Of a stretch of DNA of 64,000 nucleotides, positions 9,158-18,572 are shown piece by piece. The first letter of the stretch is position 1. Each line of letters opens with the position of its first letter. Source of the DNA: Gracilimonas tropica DSM 19535 (GTDB taxonomy: Bacteria; Bacteroidota; Rhodothermia; Balneolales; Balneolaceae); the NCBI RefSeq assembly GCF_000375425.1, contig NZ_AQXG01000010.1:1-64000 (forward strand), in the 5' to 3' direction. Made by a program: the position numbers and the translations under genes. The notes under the pieces are model-generated. The model was not told the DNA's origin. It did no database searches and worked only from the letters and a program-made list of their open reading frames with translations.

Positions 9158-11020
9158 ATGAAATACAGCCTACTCATTATAATCGTCCTTTTTCTGTGCT
9201 CGTGTAAAATTACCGGCCAGAAGACACCGATCACTTTTGAAGATCTGAAATCCCTTGAAACCCCTTCCTTCTTTGCAGTGTCTCCGGATGGAGATAAAAT
9301 GGCTTATGCTGTTGGTGATTCATTGTTTGTGAAAATACTCAGTGATCCTTCCAGGACCCGGACGATCTCCGGTGGTATGACTGAAGAAGCAACCTATGCC
9401 AATACCTTTCTCGCCTGGTCAAATGACAGCCATCGCTTAGTGTTCAGAAGGAATGCGGATGAGATCGTAGTCAGTACATTTGACGGGGCAGAACAATTCT
9501 CCATAGCCGGCGCAGAGGGACAGACAAAGTTAGTGACCCTGCAAAATTTCTATATGGAGGGACCTAAATGGTCGCCGAATGACCGCTACATTACCTTTCC
9601 GGCACAGCCTCACGCTATTCAAAGCACGGCGCAGCTATGGTTCTATGATAGGGAGCGGAAAACCCTGAACCCCAAGACCATTGAGGACCATATGATCGTG
9701 AGCCACGACTGGATCGATAAGGATCACCTGGTCTATGGAATGGGTGGTTTTTCAGGAAGTGATGGCGCTGTTAAATTGATGGAGATCTCAACAGGTATTA
9801 TCACGGTCATCGCTTATGCGGATGAAAGCATATTCAATGAGATCAAGTATAATCCAAAGACCGGGATGGTGTTTGCCAACTCATCAAGCTTTACGCCTTA
9901 CCTCTTCAAAAGGGATCAGTCAGGCACTTTCAGGGATTATGAAAACGAATTACCAAGGGCCTATTACACCGCCTGGTCGACGGATGGCATCTGGCTGTTG
10001 GGGCAGCATAAGGTGGGAATGGATTACCTTCCGTTTAAGGCTCACATTGATTCCTCCTCTTATAAAAAAATCAATTCTGAGATGGGTACCATATTACCAA
10101 AGCAGGTTAGGAGTCATGCCGGAAAGGACTATGTGTACTACACCCGCGAATCAGGAACTTTACCGAAAAGTATTTTCCGGGCTGAGATCAGTGAAAATGG
10201 GGATAGCCTGATGAACGAAGAGTTTTTGCATAACAGCACTGAGGCCTTTGCAGGTAAACTTCTACCCGATGCCGAGATCATAAGCTGGGATCAGGATCCT
10301 GTTTCTTTGGACGCACAGCTGTTTCTTCCGGCACAGGTAAAAGGGAGGGCCCCGCTGATCCTCATACCCTATGCCAATGCTTACCTGAACCGCTTTCCGA
10401 ATATGGATTACTTTCTTGAAAAGGGCATTTTTCTGTTGACCTCACAGGGGTATGCGGTAGCCCTTGCCAACAACAGCGGGGGGACCAACCAAAGGCGTCG
10501 GGATAAGGAATATGGCCCTCGTGAACTGAGGGATGCGCTCGGGTTTCTGGATGCGGTGGGAAATCACCCTCGGGTAGATACTTCAAATGTTGCCTTAATC
10601 GGGCATAGCCATGGAGCCACAATGGTGAGCTATTTTATATCACATTCCGATCGGTTTGATGTAGCCGTTGGGATCAACGGGGCCTATGACTGGATCATGC
10701 AAGCCAACGAATTTCCGGGAAGGATGTATGGATTCCCCTATGGCATGGGAGGGATGCCGAATGAACTGCCCGAAAAATATGACTCATATTCTCCCATGGA
10801 AAATATCGACCGGATCTCGACTCCGTTGCTGTTAGTGGCCGGCGAAGGTGACGGACAAATACCTCCTGTTCATGCGGAGGAATTCCACAATAGATTAGAG
10901 GGTGCGGGTAAAACCTCAAAGCTCCTGTATTTCGAGGATGAAGGGCATTTGATCGAAAAAGAAGAAAATCAGCGTGAATTTTGGGAAAGAGTACTGAAAT
11001 TTATTGGGGCTCATCTCTGA
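9158..11020 (+). CDS. S9-family (prolyl-oligopeptidase-like) peptidase
   Basis: 620 residues. A short lipoprotein-like signal (LLIIIVLFLCSC) is followed by a WD40/TolB-like beta-propeller (~35-360, with SPDGDKMAYAV, WSPNDRYITFP) and an alpha/beta-hydrolase domain (~380-620). Catalytic nucleophile S484 lies in GHSHG. The likely Asp is in LLVAGEGDGQIPP and the His in FEDEGHLIEKEE. The propeller restricts access to short or unfolded peptides in this family. Together with the upstream retropepsin and two thioredoxin-fold proteins it makes an envelope proteolysis/redox cluster. Confidence 0.88.
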   Translation: MKYSLLIIIVLFLCSCKITGQKTPITFEDLKSLETPSFFAVSPDGDKMAYAVGDSLFVKILSDPSRTRTISGGMTEEATYANTFLAWSNDSHRLVFRRNADEIVVSTFDGAEQFSIAGAEGQTKLVTLQNFYMEGPKWSPNDRYITFPAQPHAIQSTAQLWFYDRERKTLNPKTIEDHMIVSHDWIDKDHLVYGMGGFSGSDGAVKLMEISTGIITVIAYADESIFNEIKYNPKTGMVFANSSSFTPYLFKRDQSGTFRDYENELPRAYYTAWSTDGIWLLGQHKVGMDYLPFKAHIDSSSYKKINSEMGTILPKQVRSHAGKDYVYYTRESGTLPKSIFRAEISENGDSLMNEEFLHNSTEAFAGKLLPDAEIISWDQDPVSLDAQLFLPAQVKGRAPLILIPYANAYLNRFPNMDYFLEKGIFLLTSQGYAVALANNSGGTNQRRRDKEYGPRELRDALGFLDAVGNHPRVDTSNVALIGHSHGATMVSYFISHSDRFDVAVGINGAYDWIMQANEFPGRMYGFPYGMGGMPNELPEKYDSYSPMENIDRISTPLLLVAGEGDGQIPPVHAEEFHNRLEGAGKTSKLLYFEDEGHLIEKEENQREFWERVLKFIGAHL

Positions 11021-11086
11021 TTTATAAGACACAAAAGATTAAATTTAAAACTACACCTATTGAACTTTCTGAATGGACAAAGATCG

Positions 11087-12433
11087 ATGTTAAAAACAAT
11101 ATTTTTACTAGTTGCTGTATGGTTTCTTCCGCAGTTTGCAGTTGCTCAACAAAATGAAATGGTCCAAAAGTTAGAAACCATCACTCAAGCCTACCATGAG
11201 GTCTATGGATTTTCCGGAACCGTGAAAGTGGTATTGGATGATAATGAGATCTGGCAGGATAGTTACGGGCTGGCCAATCGAAGTTTTGAGATCCCAAATA
11301 CGCCGGCCACCCGGAACTCGATCAATTCCATATCCAAGACGTTTACTGCAGCATTGATCCTGAAGATGACAGAAATGGGTCAGCTAAAACTGGATGTGCC
11401 GATATCGACCTGGCTTCCCACATTAAGTGCGGATTGGGCTGATTCAGTCACAATCCATCATTTGTTGACGCACTCATCAGGTTTGCCACGCGAAGCAGGG
11501 ATGAAGGCTTCGGATGAGTTGGATTTTCAGGAACAGGTCAGGTTGGTGAATGAGCTTACTTTGTTGTTTGAACCCGGTGAGAGATATCAGTATTCAAATG
11601 CGGGATTTATTTTACTGGGAGCTATTATTGAGGAAGTTAGTGACAGAGAGTATCGGGATATGATGAATGAGGGTATCATTGAACCTCTGGGATTAAATAA
11701 CACCGGAGTGTATGAGGGCAATGCGATGGTGAAAAATCAGGCAGTGCCCTACAAGATCGGGCCCTATGGGGTTGAGGAGGCTCAGCGGACAAAGATCATT
11801 GGGGAAAGTGCCGGTGGAGGTTTGTATTCGACCCTGGATGATCTTTACCGGTTTGTTGTAGCATTAGAAACGGAGGAATTATTGAACGAGGATTCCCAAG
11901 AACTGTTATTTGAGAAACATATGCAGCTATCAGAAGGGGAATTTGAAGGGTACGCCTGGTCACTGAAACAGTTTGGCCCCGATCAGATCAGAATGGCAGC
12001 CGGGAGTGGCTATGGAACCAAAAGCGTGATCATCCGTGATCCGGTTTCGGGATTATTTATTGGAATACTGTCGAACTGGGGAAATACGCCGGTTCTGGAT
12101 ATTCTGAGAGACCTTTATCTGACTGTGAAAGGACAGGCGATCGATCCTCCGACTTCTGAAATGCTAGCCGATCCGGATAAGTATTCTGCGCATTTTGGTA
12201 CTTATGTTTTTGATCCCGAAAAGATGAGAACGTACCTGCAGAAAGAGAATAACCGGATCGTAGTGCGGGAGATTGACGGGAAGTTATTTATGGATGATGA
12301 ACTGCTGGCCCAGAAAGAAAACGGAGTACTGGGTCTGACTTATACCAATGAAGTACGGATATATTTTAAAGGTGATAAGATGATCCTTGAAATAAATGAA
12401 AACCAACTAACAGGAACATTAGTGCAGAAATAG
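11087..12433 (+). CDS. Serine hydrolase, class C beta-lactamase fold
   Basis: About 449 residues from the ATG at 11087. The frame also has a TTG at 11060, but the ATG puts the signal peptide (MLKTIFLLVAVWFLPQFAVA) at the N-terminus. SxxK is S81-I-S-K84, and the YxN motif is Y169-S-N171. Both are typical of the PF00144 beta-lactamase/esterase/DD-peptidase group. The C-terminal ~90 residues form an extra beta-domain often found in these secreted hydrolases. Substrate cannot be inferred; peptidase or esterase activity is likelier than antibiotic resistance. Last gene of the + strand envelope cluster, convergent with the DUF58 gene. Confidence 0.85.
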   Translation: MLKTIFLLVAVWFLPQFAVAQQNEMVQKLETITQAYHEVYGFSGTVKVVLDDNEIWQDSYGLANRSFEIPNTPATRNSINSISKTFTAALILKMTEMGQLKLDVPISTWLPTLSADWADSVTIHHLLTHSSGLPREAGMKASDELDFQEQVRLVNELTLLFEPGERYQYSNAGFILLGAIIEEVSDREYRDMMNEGIIEPLGLNNTGVYEGNAMVKNQAVPYKIGPYGVEEAQRTKIIGESAGGGLYSTLDDLYRFVVALETEELLNEDSQELLFEKHMQLSEGEFEGYAWSLKQFGPDQIRMAAGSGYGTKSVIIRDPVSGLFIGILSNWGNTPVLDILRDLYLTVKGQAIDPPTSEMLADPDKYSAHFGTYVFDPEKMRTYLQKENNRIVVREIDGKLFMDDELLAQKENGVLGLTYTNEVRIYFKGDKMILEINENQLTGTLVQK

Positions 12434-12462
12434 CAGGTCAATAGGTTAAAGGTTATTACCCT

Positions 12463-13383
12463 TTATCCCAACCTACGCCTCTTCGTTAAATAAGCCAATA
12501 GCGACTGATCAAAAGCACCTTGCGTATCCATTTGCTCGAAATCGATTTCGAATTCGCTGCAGGCCATGCGGAATTTCTTGGTGTATTCTTCCACTTTTTG
12601 CCGGTAGTCTTCCCTGACTTGAGCCGGGAGTACTTCTACCTCATCTCCAAGTTCCATATCCTCAAATACAAACCGGCGGTCGGCAAAGTCGAGGTCGCGT
12701 TCACTTTTCTTTTCCAGTACATTGAATAGCAGAACTTCGTGCTTGCGATGCCGCAAATGTTTGAGGGCTGAGATCAGCTCATCGTGTTCACCGGCATTTT
12801 CAAATAGATCAGTAATAATGATCACCAGGCTGCGATGGTTGAGTCGTTCGGCCACTTCATGGATGGCTTCAGCCGAGGCTGTTTTCCGGCGCTCCTTATC
12901 ACCGCTTTCTTCCCGGTTAAGCTCCCGTTCCAGTTCGGTATAAATCTGCCGGAGATGAGCGTAAGTAGATTTTGCCGGAATAAAAGAATCGATCTTGGAA
13001 TTGAAGGGGATGAGTCCGCAGGCATCCCGCTGGCGATGCATCATATACATGAGCGAAGCAGCAAAGTGAATGCCGTATCGCAGTTTGCTCCACTCGGCGA
13101 AATGTTTGAATAGCATGGAAGAACTGGTATCCAGCATCACATAAGCCCGCAGGTTGGTTTCTTCCTCGTACTGCTTCACATAAAAACGCTCCTTCTTGGC
13201 ATATACTTTCCAGTCGATGTGTTTGAAATCATCGCCGGGGTTATACGGCCTGTGTTCTGCAAACTCTACACTAAATCCGTGAAAGGGACTTTTGTGCAAT
13301 CCGGAAATAAATCCCTCCACAATTTTCTTGGCGCGCAGTTCCAGCGAGGAAAGTTTGGAAAGTATGTCGGGCTGAAGGATCAA
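12463..13383 (-). CDS. DUF58 domain protein
   Basis: 306 residues, soluble, no signal. The DUF58 core is seen as EFAEHRPYNPGDDFKHIDWK near residue 40, followed by a vWA-like fold with YVMLDTSSSM (MIDAS-type DxSxS) and LVIIITDLFE. DUF58 proteins usually pair with MoxR AAA+ ATPases and vWA proteins in metalloenzyme or envelope maturation. No MoxR gene is present here, so the partner must be elsewhere. The downstream neighbour on the same strand is the LolC/E-type permease, 74 bp away. Confidence 0.88.
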   Translation of the reverse strand: MILQPDILSKLSSLELRAKKIVEGFISGLHKSPFHGFSVEFAEHRPYNPGDDFKHIDWKVYAKKERFYVKQYEEETNLRAYVMLDTSSSMLFKHFAEWSKLRYGIHFAASLMYMMHRQRDACGLIPFNSKIDSFIPAKSTYAHLRQIYTELERELNREESGDKERRKTASAEAIHEVAERLNHRSLVIIITDLFENAGEHDELISALKHLRHRKHEVLLFNVLEKKSERDLDFADRRFVFEDMELGDEVEVLPAQVREDYRQKVEEYTKKFRMACSEFEIDFEQMDTQGAFDQSLLAYLTKRRRLG

Positions 13384-13457
13384 AGGCTGTTATTTATGAA
13401 ATAAGTAGTAACGGGAATGTAACAAGGTATGAATTTAAGCCAACGTTTCGGAACCGG

Positions 13458-14684
13458 TTATTCATAGCGGACCGCATCGGCGGGTTGCACCTGGGCAGCC
13501 CGGTGTGCCGGATACCAGCTGGCTAATAAACACAAAAGTAAACTGGAGATCAAAATTATAGTTACATCAACCGGACTGATCAAGATCGGGTATGCATCTA
13601 TGATAAAAGCAGAAGACAACTTAACGAGTCCATATTCTTTTTGAGCCCAGCTAAGCAAAAATCCCAGGGTTCCGCCCAAGCCACAGCCAATCAGTCCAAT
13701 GTAAAGTCCTTGCTTTCTGAAGATATCCTTGATGCCCTTCCTGGTGTATCCCATGGACATCAGAATGCCTATATCGCGCTGTTTCTGGATGACTATCATG
13801 GTCAAAGAACCGATAATATTGAGTACCGCTACGATCACAATGAGGATCAGGATGACAAAAGATCCCCATTTTTCAAGATACATCACATCATACAGTGGTT
13901 TCTGAAGGTCGTACCAGGTTGAGATCTTGTAACCGGAGCCCAAGGCCGCTGACAGTTTTTCTTTAACCTTTTCGGCATCCTCATTATTCGTGAGTTTGAT
14001 GTCGATCCCGGAAATGGAATTACGGGATCGGAACAGGCGCTTTGCCGCTTCGAGGTCAATAAATACTTTGGGATTACCGGCAATTTGCTGAAGAAAATAA
14101 GTGCCCCTAAGTTCGAACCGATAAGTTTGAGGAACCGTGATCTGGGTAAGGGCATTTTTCATCCCGGCTGCACTTAAAAGAGCTACTTCATCTTTAAGCT
14201 GCAGTTGTGTACGGTTGCGAAGGTCTTGGTGGATGATCAATCCCGGAGTTCGGTTCTTCACCGAAACATCGAACACCCCATCGGTGATGCTGTGTTCAAT
14301 ATCTACGAGCTGGAAAAAAACATCCCGGTTCACCCCTTTTACTTCTACCACCTGATTTTCAGCATGGTCGATGGCCATCAGGGCTTTCCCTTCCACATAG
14401 GGAGAAATGATCCGCACTTCGGGAAGAGCCCGGATTTTGTTCATCACTTCCTCATTTTGTGCGAAGGTTGGGGAAGCCGCAGCCTCAATCCGAATATCCG
14501 GATCCTGGGAAAGCAGAAAACCTTTTATGACATCAAAAAATCCATTCAATACCGATAAAACCACGATCAACAGGGCCGTACCGATGGTTATGCCGGTTAT
14601 ACTGATAAAGGTAAGTGTGGAGATCAGGGAGATGTGTTTGCGCGAAAAGAGGTAGCGCCTGGCAATAAATCCGGAATTCTTCAT
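13458..14684 (-). CDS. LolC/LolE-type lipoprotein-release ABC permease
   Basis: About 408 residues from the ATG at 14684; a TTG seven codons upstream is less likely. The N-terminus, SGFIARRYLFSRKH then ISITGITIGTALLIVVLSVLNGF, is the typical LolC/E first membrane helix. A ~200-residue periplasmic MacB-like core follows, then three C-terminal helices of the FtsX-like domain (~270-408, with SLTMIVIQKQRDIGILMSMG). It acts with a LolD-type ATPase to pull outer-membrane lipoproteins off the inner membrane. No LolD is adjacent. The C-terminal motif AQVQPADAVRYE is characteristic. Confidence 0.9.
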   Translation of the reverse strand: MKNSGFIARRYLFSRKHISLISTLTFISITGITIGTALLIVVLSVLNGFFDVIKGFLLSQDPDIRIEAAASPTFAQNEEVMNKIRALPEVRIISPYVEGKALMAIDHAENQVVEVKGVNRDVFFQLVDIEHSITDGVFDVSVKNRTPGLIIHQDLRNRTQLQLKDEVALLSAAGMKNALTQITVPQTYRFELRGTYFLQQIAGNPKVFIDLEAAKRLFRSRNSISGIDIKLTNNEDAEKVKEKLSAALGSGYKISTWYDLQKPLYDVMYLEKWGSFVILILIVIVAVLNIIGSLTMIVIQKQRDIGILMSMGYTRKGIKDIFRKQGLYIGLIGCGLGGTLGFLLSWAQKEYGLVKLSSAFIIDAYPILISPVDVTIILISSLLLCLLASWYPAHRAAQVQPADAVRYE

Positions 14685-14787
14685 AGCATCAAAATATAGA
14701 ATCAAGCGATTGAAAGCACTTTAAATGAGCACAGAGTTTTGTTAAAGTTTTAGTATCTTAAATGCCCTAAATAATTTAAAAAAGGTG

Positions 14788-16989
14788 ATGGGTTCTACAC
14801 TTTCAAAGGAAATAATAGCTTCAATATCAGATGGATCTCACGGGGATCCATTTTCTGTGCTTGGGCTTCACAAAGAAAACGTAGACGGGAAAGAAAAATT
14901 GATTCTTCGGGTGTTCCGTCCGGAAGTCAAAACCATTAAGGCACGAATAGGAAAGAAGAGTTACGAACTGCAGCGAATTTCGGACGAAGGATTGTTTGAG
15001 CGTATTTTTGCACGCAGGAAAAAGAGATTCAGCTACGAGCTTGAAATTACTCCACATGATGGAAATACCTTCACGGTAGTAGATGCCTATCAGTTTGATT
15101 CTCTTTTGAGTGATTTTGACCTGCAGCTTTGGGGAGAGGGAAATCACCACCAGGCGTATGAGTTCATGGGTGCGCACATACGCGAGGTTGACGGCGTGAA
15201 AGGAACGCACTTTGTAGTGACAGCCCCCAGTGCAACCCGCGTGAGTGTGATCGGAAATTTCAATAATTGGGACGGACGCATACACCGGATGCGAAAATTT
15301 CACGATCAGGGACTTTGGGAGTTATTCATCCCGCAGGTAACCGAAGGCGATATCTATAAGTATGAGATCAAGAGCCCGGTACAGGATCCCCCGCTCAAAA
15401 AATCGGATCCTTTTGCTTTTTATGCTGAGTTAAGGCCTGATACAGCCTCCATCGTTCAAAATGTTGATGATTATGAATGGAATGATGAAGAATGGCTGAC
15501 GAAGAGAAATAGTAAACAGGCATATGAGCAACCTGTTTCCATATATGAAATGCACTTGGGATCGTGGCGCCGTAAAGTGGGAGAAGATCCCGGCTTCCTG
15601 AACTATCGGGAAACGGCGGATCAGCTGGTGCCCTATCTGAAAGACCTTGGTTATACTCATGTAGAATTGATGCCGGTGGCTGAACATCCTTATGATCCAT
15701 CCTGGGGATATCAGATCACGGGGTATTATGCGGTAACAAGCCGGTTCGGGACCCCGGAAGACTTCATGTACTTTGTAGATAAATGTCACCAAAATGATAT
15801 TGGTGTTATCCTGGATTGGGTGCCGGCTCACTTTGCAAAAGATGAACACGGCCTGCGGCGTTTTGATGGAACCGGCCTGTTCGAGCACGACGATCCCCGA
15901 AAAGGAGAACATACCGATTGGGGAACTTGTATTTTCAACTATGGGCGTACCGAAGTCAAAAACTTCCTGATCTCGAATGCTATTTTTTGGTGCGATAAAT
16001 ATCACATTGACGGACTTCGTGTAGATGCCGTGGCTTCTATGCTGTATCTCGACTATTCCCGAAAAGAAGGAGAATGGGTTCCCAATAAATACGGCGGAAG
16101 AGAAAATATTGAGGCCATCGACTTTCTAAGAGCATTTAATGATTCAGTTCACCATCACTTTCCCGGCGTTATTACGTTTGCAGAAGAATCAACCTCCTGG
16201 GGTGGTGTTTCCCGGCCTACCGAAACCGGCGGCTTGGGCTTCGATTTCAAATGGAATATGGGTTGGATGAACGACACCCTGAAATACATTGAGAAAGATC
16301 CTCTTTTTCGCAAATATCATCAGGATCAGCTAACATTTTCGTTGATCTATGCTTTTTCAGAGCATTTCATACTGCCTTTTTCGCACGATGAAGTCGTACA
16401 CATGAAACAGGCGATGTTGTCAAAAATGCCCGGCGACGACTGGCAGAAGTTTGCAAACCTCAGGTTGCTGTATTTGTATATGTATGCTCATCCGGGCAAG
16501 AATCTTCTGTTTATGGGCAGTGAATTTGGCCAGTGGTCAGAGTGGAGCGAATCCCGCTCCCTTGATTGGCACTTGTTGGAATGGGAAAAGCATCAGGGAC
16601 TCCAGCTTTTAATAAAAGACCTGAACCGCATCAACAAGGAACAAAAAGCATTGCACCAGGTAGATTTTGATTGGCGCGGTTTTGAGTGGATCGATATCAG
16701 CGATGCTGATAACAGCATTATTTCTTTTATACGTCGTGCCAAAGATCCGGAAGATTTTATTGTTGTTATCCTTAATTTTACACCAACTGTTCATTATGGT
16801 TACAAAGTTGGGGTTCCCCATGCCGGCGAGTACGAAATTTTGATCAATAGTGACTCAGAATATTATGGCGGAAGCAATGCCGGTGATAATGCCTTACATG
16901 CCGAATGGGGAGAATGGCACAATCAGAAAGCAAATATTTCACTAACCATCCCTCCTTTGGCAGGGGTAATATTAAAACCAAAGAAGTAG
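14788..16989 (+). CDS. glgB: 1,4-alpha-glucan branching enzyme
   Basis: 733 residues, cytoplasmic. An N-terminal GlgB-N/CBM48 pair (~20-225, with VIGNFNNWDGR) precedes the GH13 barrel and a C-terminal all-beta domain. Catalytic triad: nucleophile D413 in GLRVDAVASMLYLD, acid E466 in ITFAEESTSWGGV, and D534 in FSHDEVVHMK. It makes alpha-1,6 branches in glycogen. ATG at 14788 is preceded by AAAAAAGG; a GTG one codon earlier is the alternative. First gene of a + strand run with malQ 7 bp downstream. Confidence 0.97.
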   Translation: MGSTLSKEIIASISDGSHGDPFSVLGLHKENVDGKEKLILRVFRPEVKTIKARIGKKSYELQRISDEGLFERIFARRKKRFSYELEITPHDGNTFTVVDAYQFDSLLSDFDLQLWGEGNHHQAYEFMGAHIREVDGVKGTHFVVTAPSATRVSVIGNFNNWDGRIHRMRKFHDQGLWELFIPQVTEGDIYKYEIKSPVQDPPLKKSDPFAFYAELRPDTASIVQNVDDYEWNDEEWLTKRNSKQAYEQPVSIYEMHLGSWRRKVGEDPGFLNYRETADQLVPYLKDLGYTHVELMPVAEHPYDPSWGYQITGYYAVTSRFGTPEDFMYFVDKCHQNDIGVILDWVPAHFAKDEHGLRRFDGTGLFEHDDPRKGEHTDWGTCIFNYGRTEVKNFLISNAIFWCDKYHIDGLRVDAVASMLYLDYSRKEGEWVPNKYGGRENIEAIDFLRAFNDSVHHHFPGVITFAEESTSWGGVSRPTETGGLGFDFKWNMGWMNDTLKYIEKDPLFRKYHQDQLTFSLIYAFSEHFILPFSHDEVVHMKQAMLSKMPGDDWQKFANLRLLYLYMYAHPGKNLLFMGSEFGQWSEWSESRSLDWHLLEWEKHQGLQLLIKDLNRINKEQKALHQVDFDWRGFEWIDISDADNSIISFIRRAKDPEDFIVVILNFTPTVHYGYKVGVPHAGEYEILINSDSEYYGGSNAGDNALHAEWGEWHNQKANISLTIPPLAGVILKPKK

Positions 16990-16996
16990 ATTTTAA

Positions 16997-18493
16997 ATGA
17001 GGTTTCCACGTTCGAGCGGATGCTTAGCACACCCAACATCATTTCCAGGTAAATATGGAATGGGGGATTTTGGATTTGAAGCCCGCACTTTTATCGATTT
17101 TTTAGAACGCACACATCAAACTATTTGGCAAATTCTGCCTCTTACTCCTACCGGTTATGGGAATTCTCCTTATGCCAGTTATTCAGCTTTTGCCGGAAAT
17201 GTGTATTTGATCAGTCCCGATATCCTTCACAAAAAAGGATTACTGACCGAAAAAGAGATCAAAAATATTCAGTTGCCATCCGGTGTAAGTGCCGATTATG
17301 AAGCTTCTTTTGAAAATAAGGATAAGGTATTCAAACTGGCTGCTTCCCGGTTTTATAAAAAAATGAAAAAAGAGGAAGAACGGGCCTTTAATGCGTTCAA
17401 AAAGCAAAATAAGCACTGGCTGGATGACTATGTGTTGTTTATGGCTTGTTTGCTTCATTACGACAAGCAGCCCTGGAACACATGGGATGAAGATCTCACT
17501 AAAAGAAAACCCAAAGCACTGAAAGCGTATCGGGAACGGTTTAGTGATGAGATCGATCTCCAATACTGGCTGCAGTTTGAATTTTACAACCAATGGATGG
17601 CGCTGAAGGAGTATGCGAATGAGCGTGGCGTCCGGGTTATTGGTGACATTCCCATCTTTGTAGATCATAACAGTGCAGATGTATGGGCCAATCCCAAATA
17701 TTTTGAAGTTGATAAAGCTGGAAATCGAACCCTGGTAGCCGGTGTACCCCCTGATTATTTCAGCAAAACAGGGCAGCTTTGGGGAAATCCTCTGTATAAA
17801 TGGGATGAACTTGAAAAAGACGGCTACTCCTGGTGGGTCGACCGCTTCAAACACATGTTTGATCTTTGTGACGCCATACGCGTAGACCATTTTCGGGGCT
17901 TCGATGCTTATTGGGAAGTGGAAGCCGGCCAGAAAACCGCAGAAGTAGGAAAATGGGTGGACGGCCCCGGTGAAAATTTGTTCGATACCATTCTGGAGAA
18001 ATGCGGTGAGCTTCCCATCATTGCCGAAGACCTGGGATTTATGACAGAAGGCGTTCGAAAGCTGCGAGACAAATATAATTTCCCGGGCATGAAGATCATT
18101 CAATTTGCATTCGATTCGGACTCAAAGAATAGTTTTTTGCCGCATAATTATTCTCAGAATAGCGTTGCCTATTCCGGAACTCATGATAATGACACGGCTA
18201 TTGGCTGGTATAATACAACCAATGATGAAGAGCGCCATCGGGCCCGAATCTATACCCGCTCAAGCGGCGAAAATATAAATTGGGAGTTCATTAGGCTGGG
18301 AATGTTATCGGTGTCTGACCAAGCTATTTTCCCGCTTCAGGACTATATGGGCCTTGATAGTACTCACCGCATGAATGTGCCGGGAACCTCCTCCGGCAAC
18401 TGGTTATGGAGATACACAAAGAACATGTTAGAAGCTGTCGATCAAGAACAGATCAGGCAACTTATAGAGCTTAGTAACCGCGAAGGAACCTGA
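16997..18493 (+). CDS. malQ: 4-alpha-glucanotransferase (amylomaltase)
   Basis: 498 residues, the normal length for GH77. Recognisable blocks: RSSGCLAHPTSFPGKYGMGD at the start, LPLTPTGYGNSPYASYSAFA, the nucleophile Asp in IRVDHFRGFDAYWEV, the acid Glu in PIIAEDLGFMT, and the stabilising Asp in YSGTHDNDTAIGW. It transfers alpha-1,4-glucan segments between malto-oligosaccharides, fitting glycogen turnover alongside the branching enzyme encoded just upstream. Confidence 0.97.
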   Translation: MRFPRSSGCLAHPTSFPGKYGMGDFGFEARTFIDFLERTHQTIWQILPLTPTGYGNSPYASYSAFAGNVYLISPDILHKKGLLTEKEIKNIQLPSGVSADYEASFENKDKVFKLAASRFYKKMKKEEERAFNAFKKQNKHWLDDYVLFMACLLHYDKQPWNTWDEDLTKRKPKALKAYRERFSDEIDLQYWLQFEFYNQWMALKEYANERGVRVIGDIPIFVDHNSADVWANPKYFEVDKAGNRTLVAGVPPDYFSKTGQLWGNPLYKWDELEKDGYSWWVDRFKHMFDLCDAIRVDHFRGFDAYWEVEAGQKTAEVGKWVDGPGENLFDTILEKCGELPIIAEDLGFMTEGVRKLRDKYNFPGMKIIQFAFDSDSKNSFLPHNYSQNSVAYSGTHDNDTAIGWYNTTNDEERHRARIYTRSSGENINWEFIRLGMLSVSDQAIFPLQDYMGLDSTHRMNVPGTSSGNWLWRYTKNMLEAVDQEQIRQLIELSNREGT

Positions 18494-18572
18494 ATTTTTA
18501 AACAAAATGCCTGATTTTATATAGAAACCGTGTTTTTGTATATTTCAGGCTTAGATATTTCAAAAAATACAT

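Noticed and set aside
17240..18103. 287-codon open frame antisense to malQ
   Set aside because: Lies wholly inside malQ, whose active-site motifs are all intact; a shadow frame.
18494..18572. GCCTGA...TCAGGC inverted pair upstream of the ComA-like gene
   Set aside because: Arms are mismatched and AT-rich without a T-tract; too weak to call terminator or operator.
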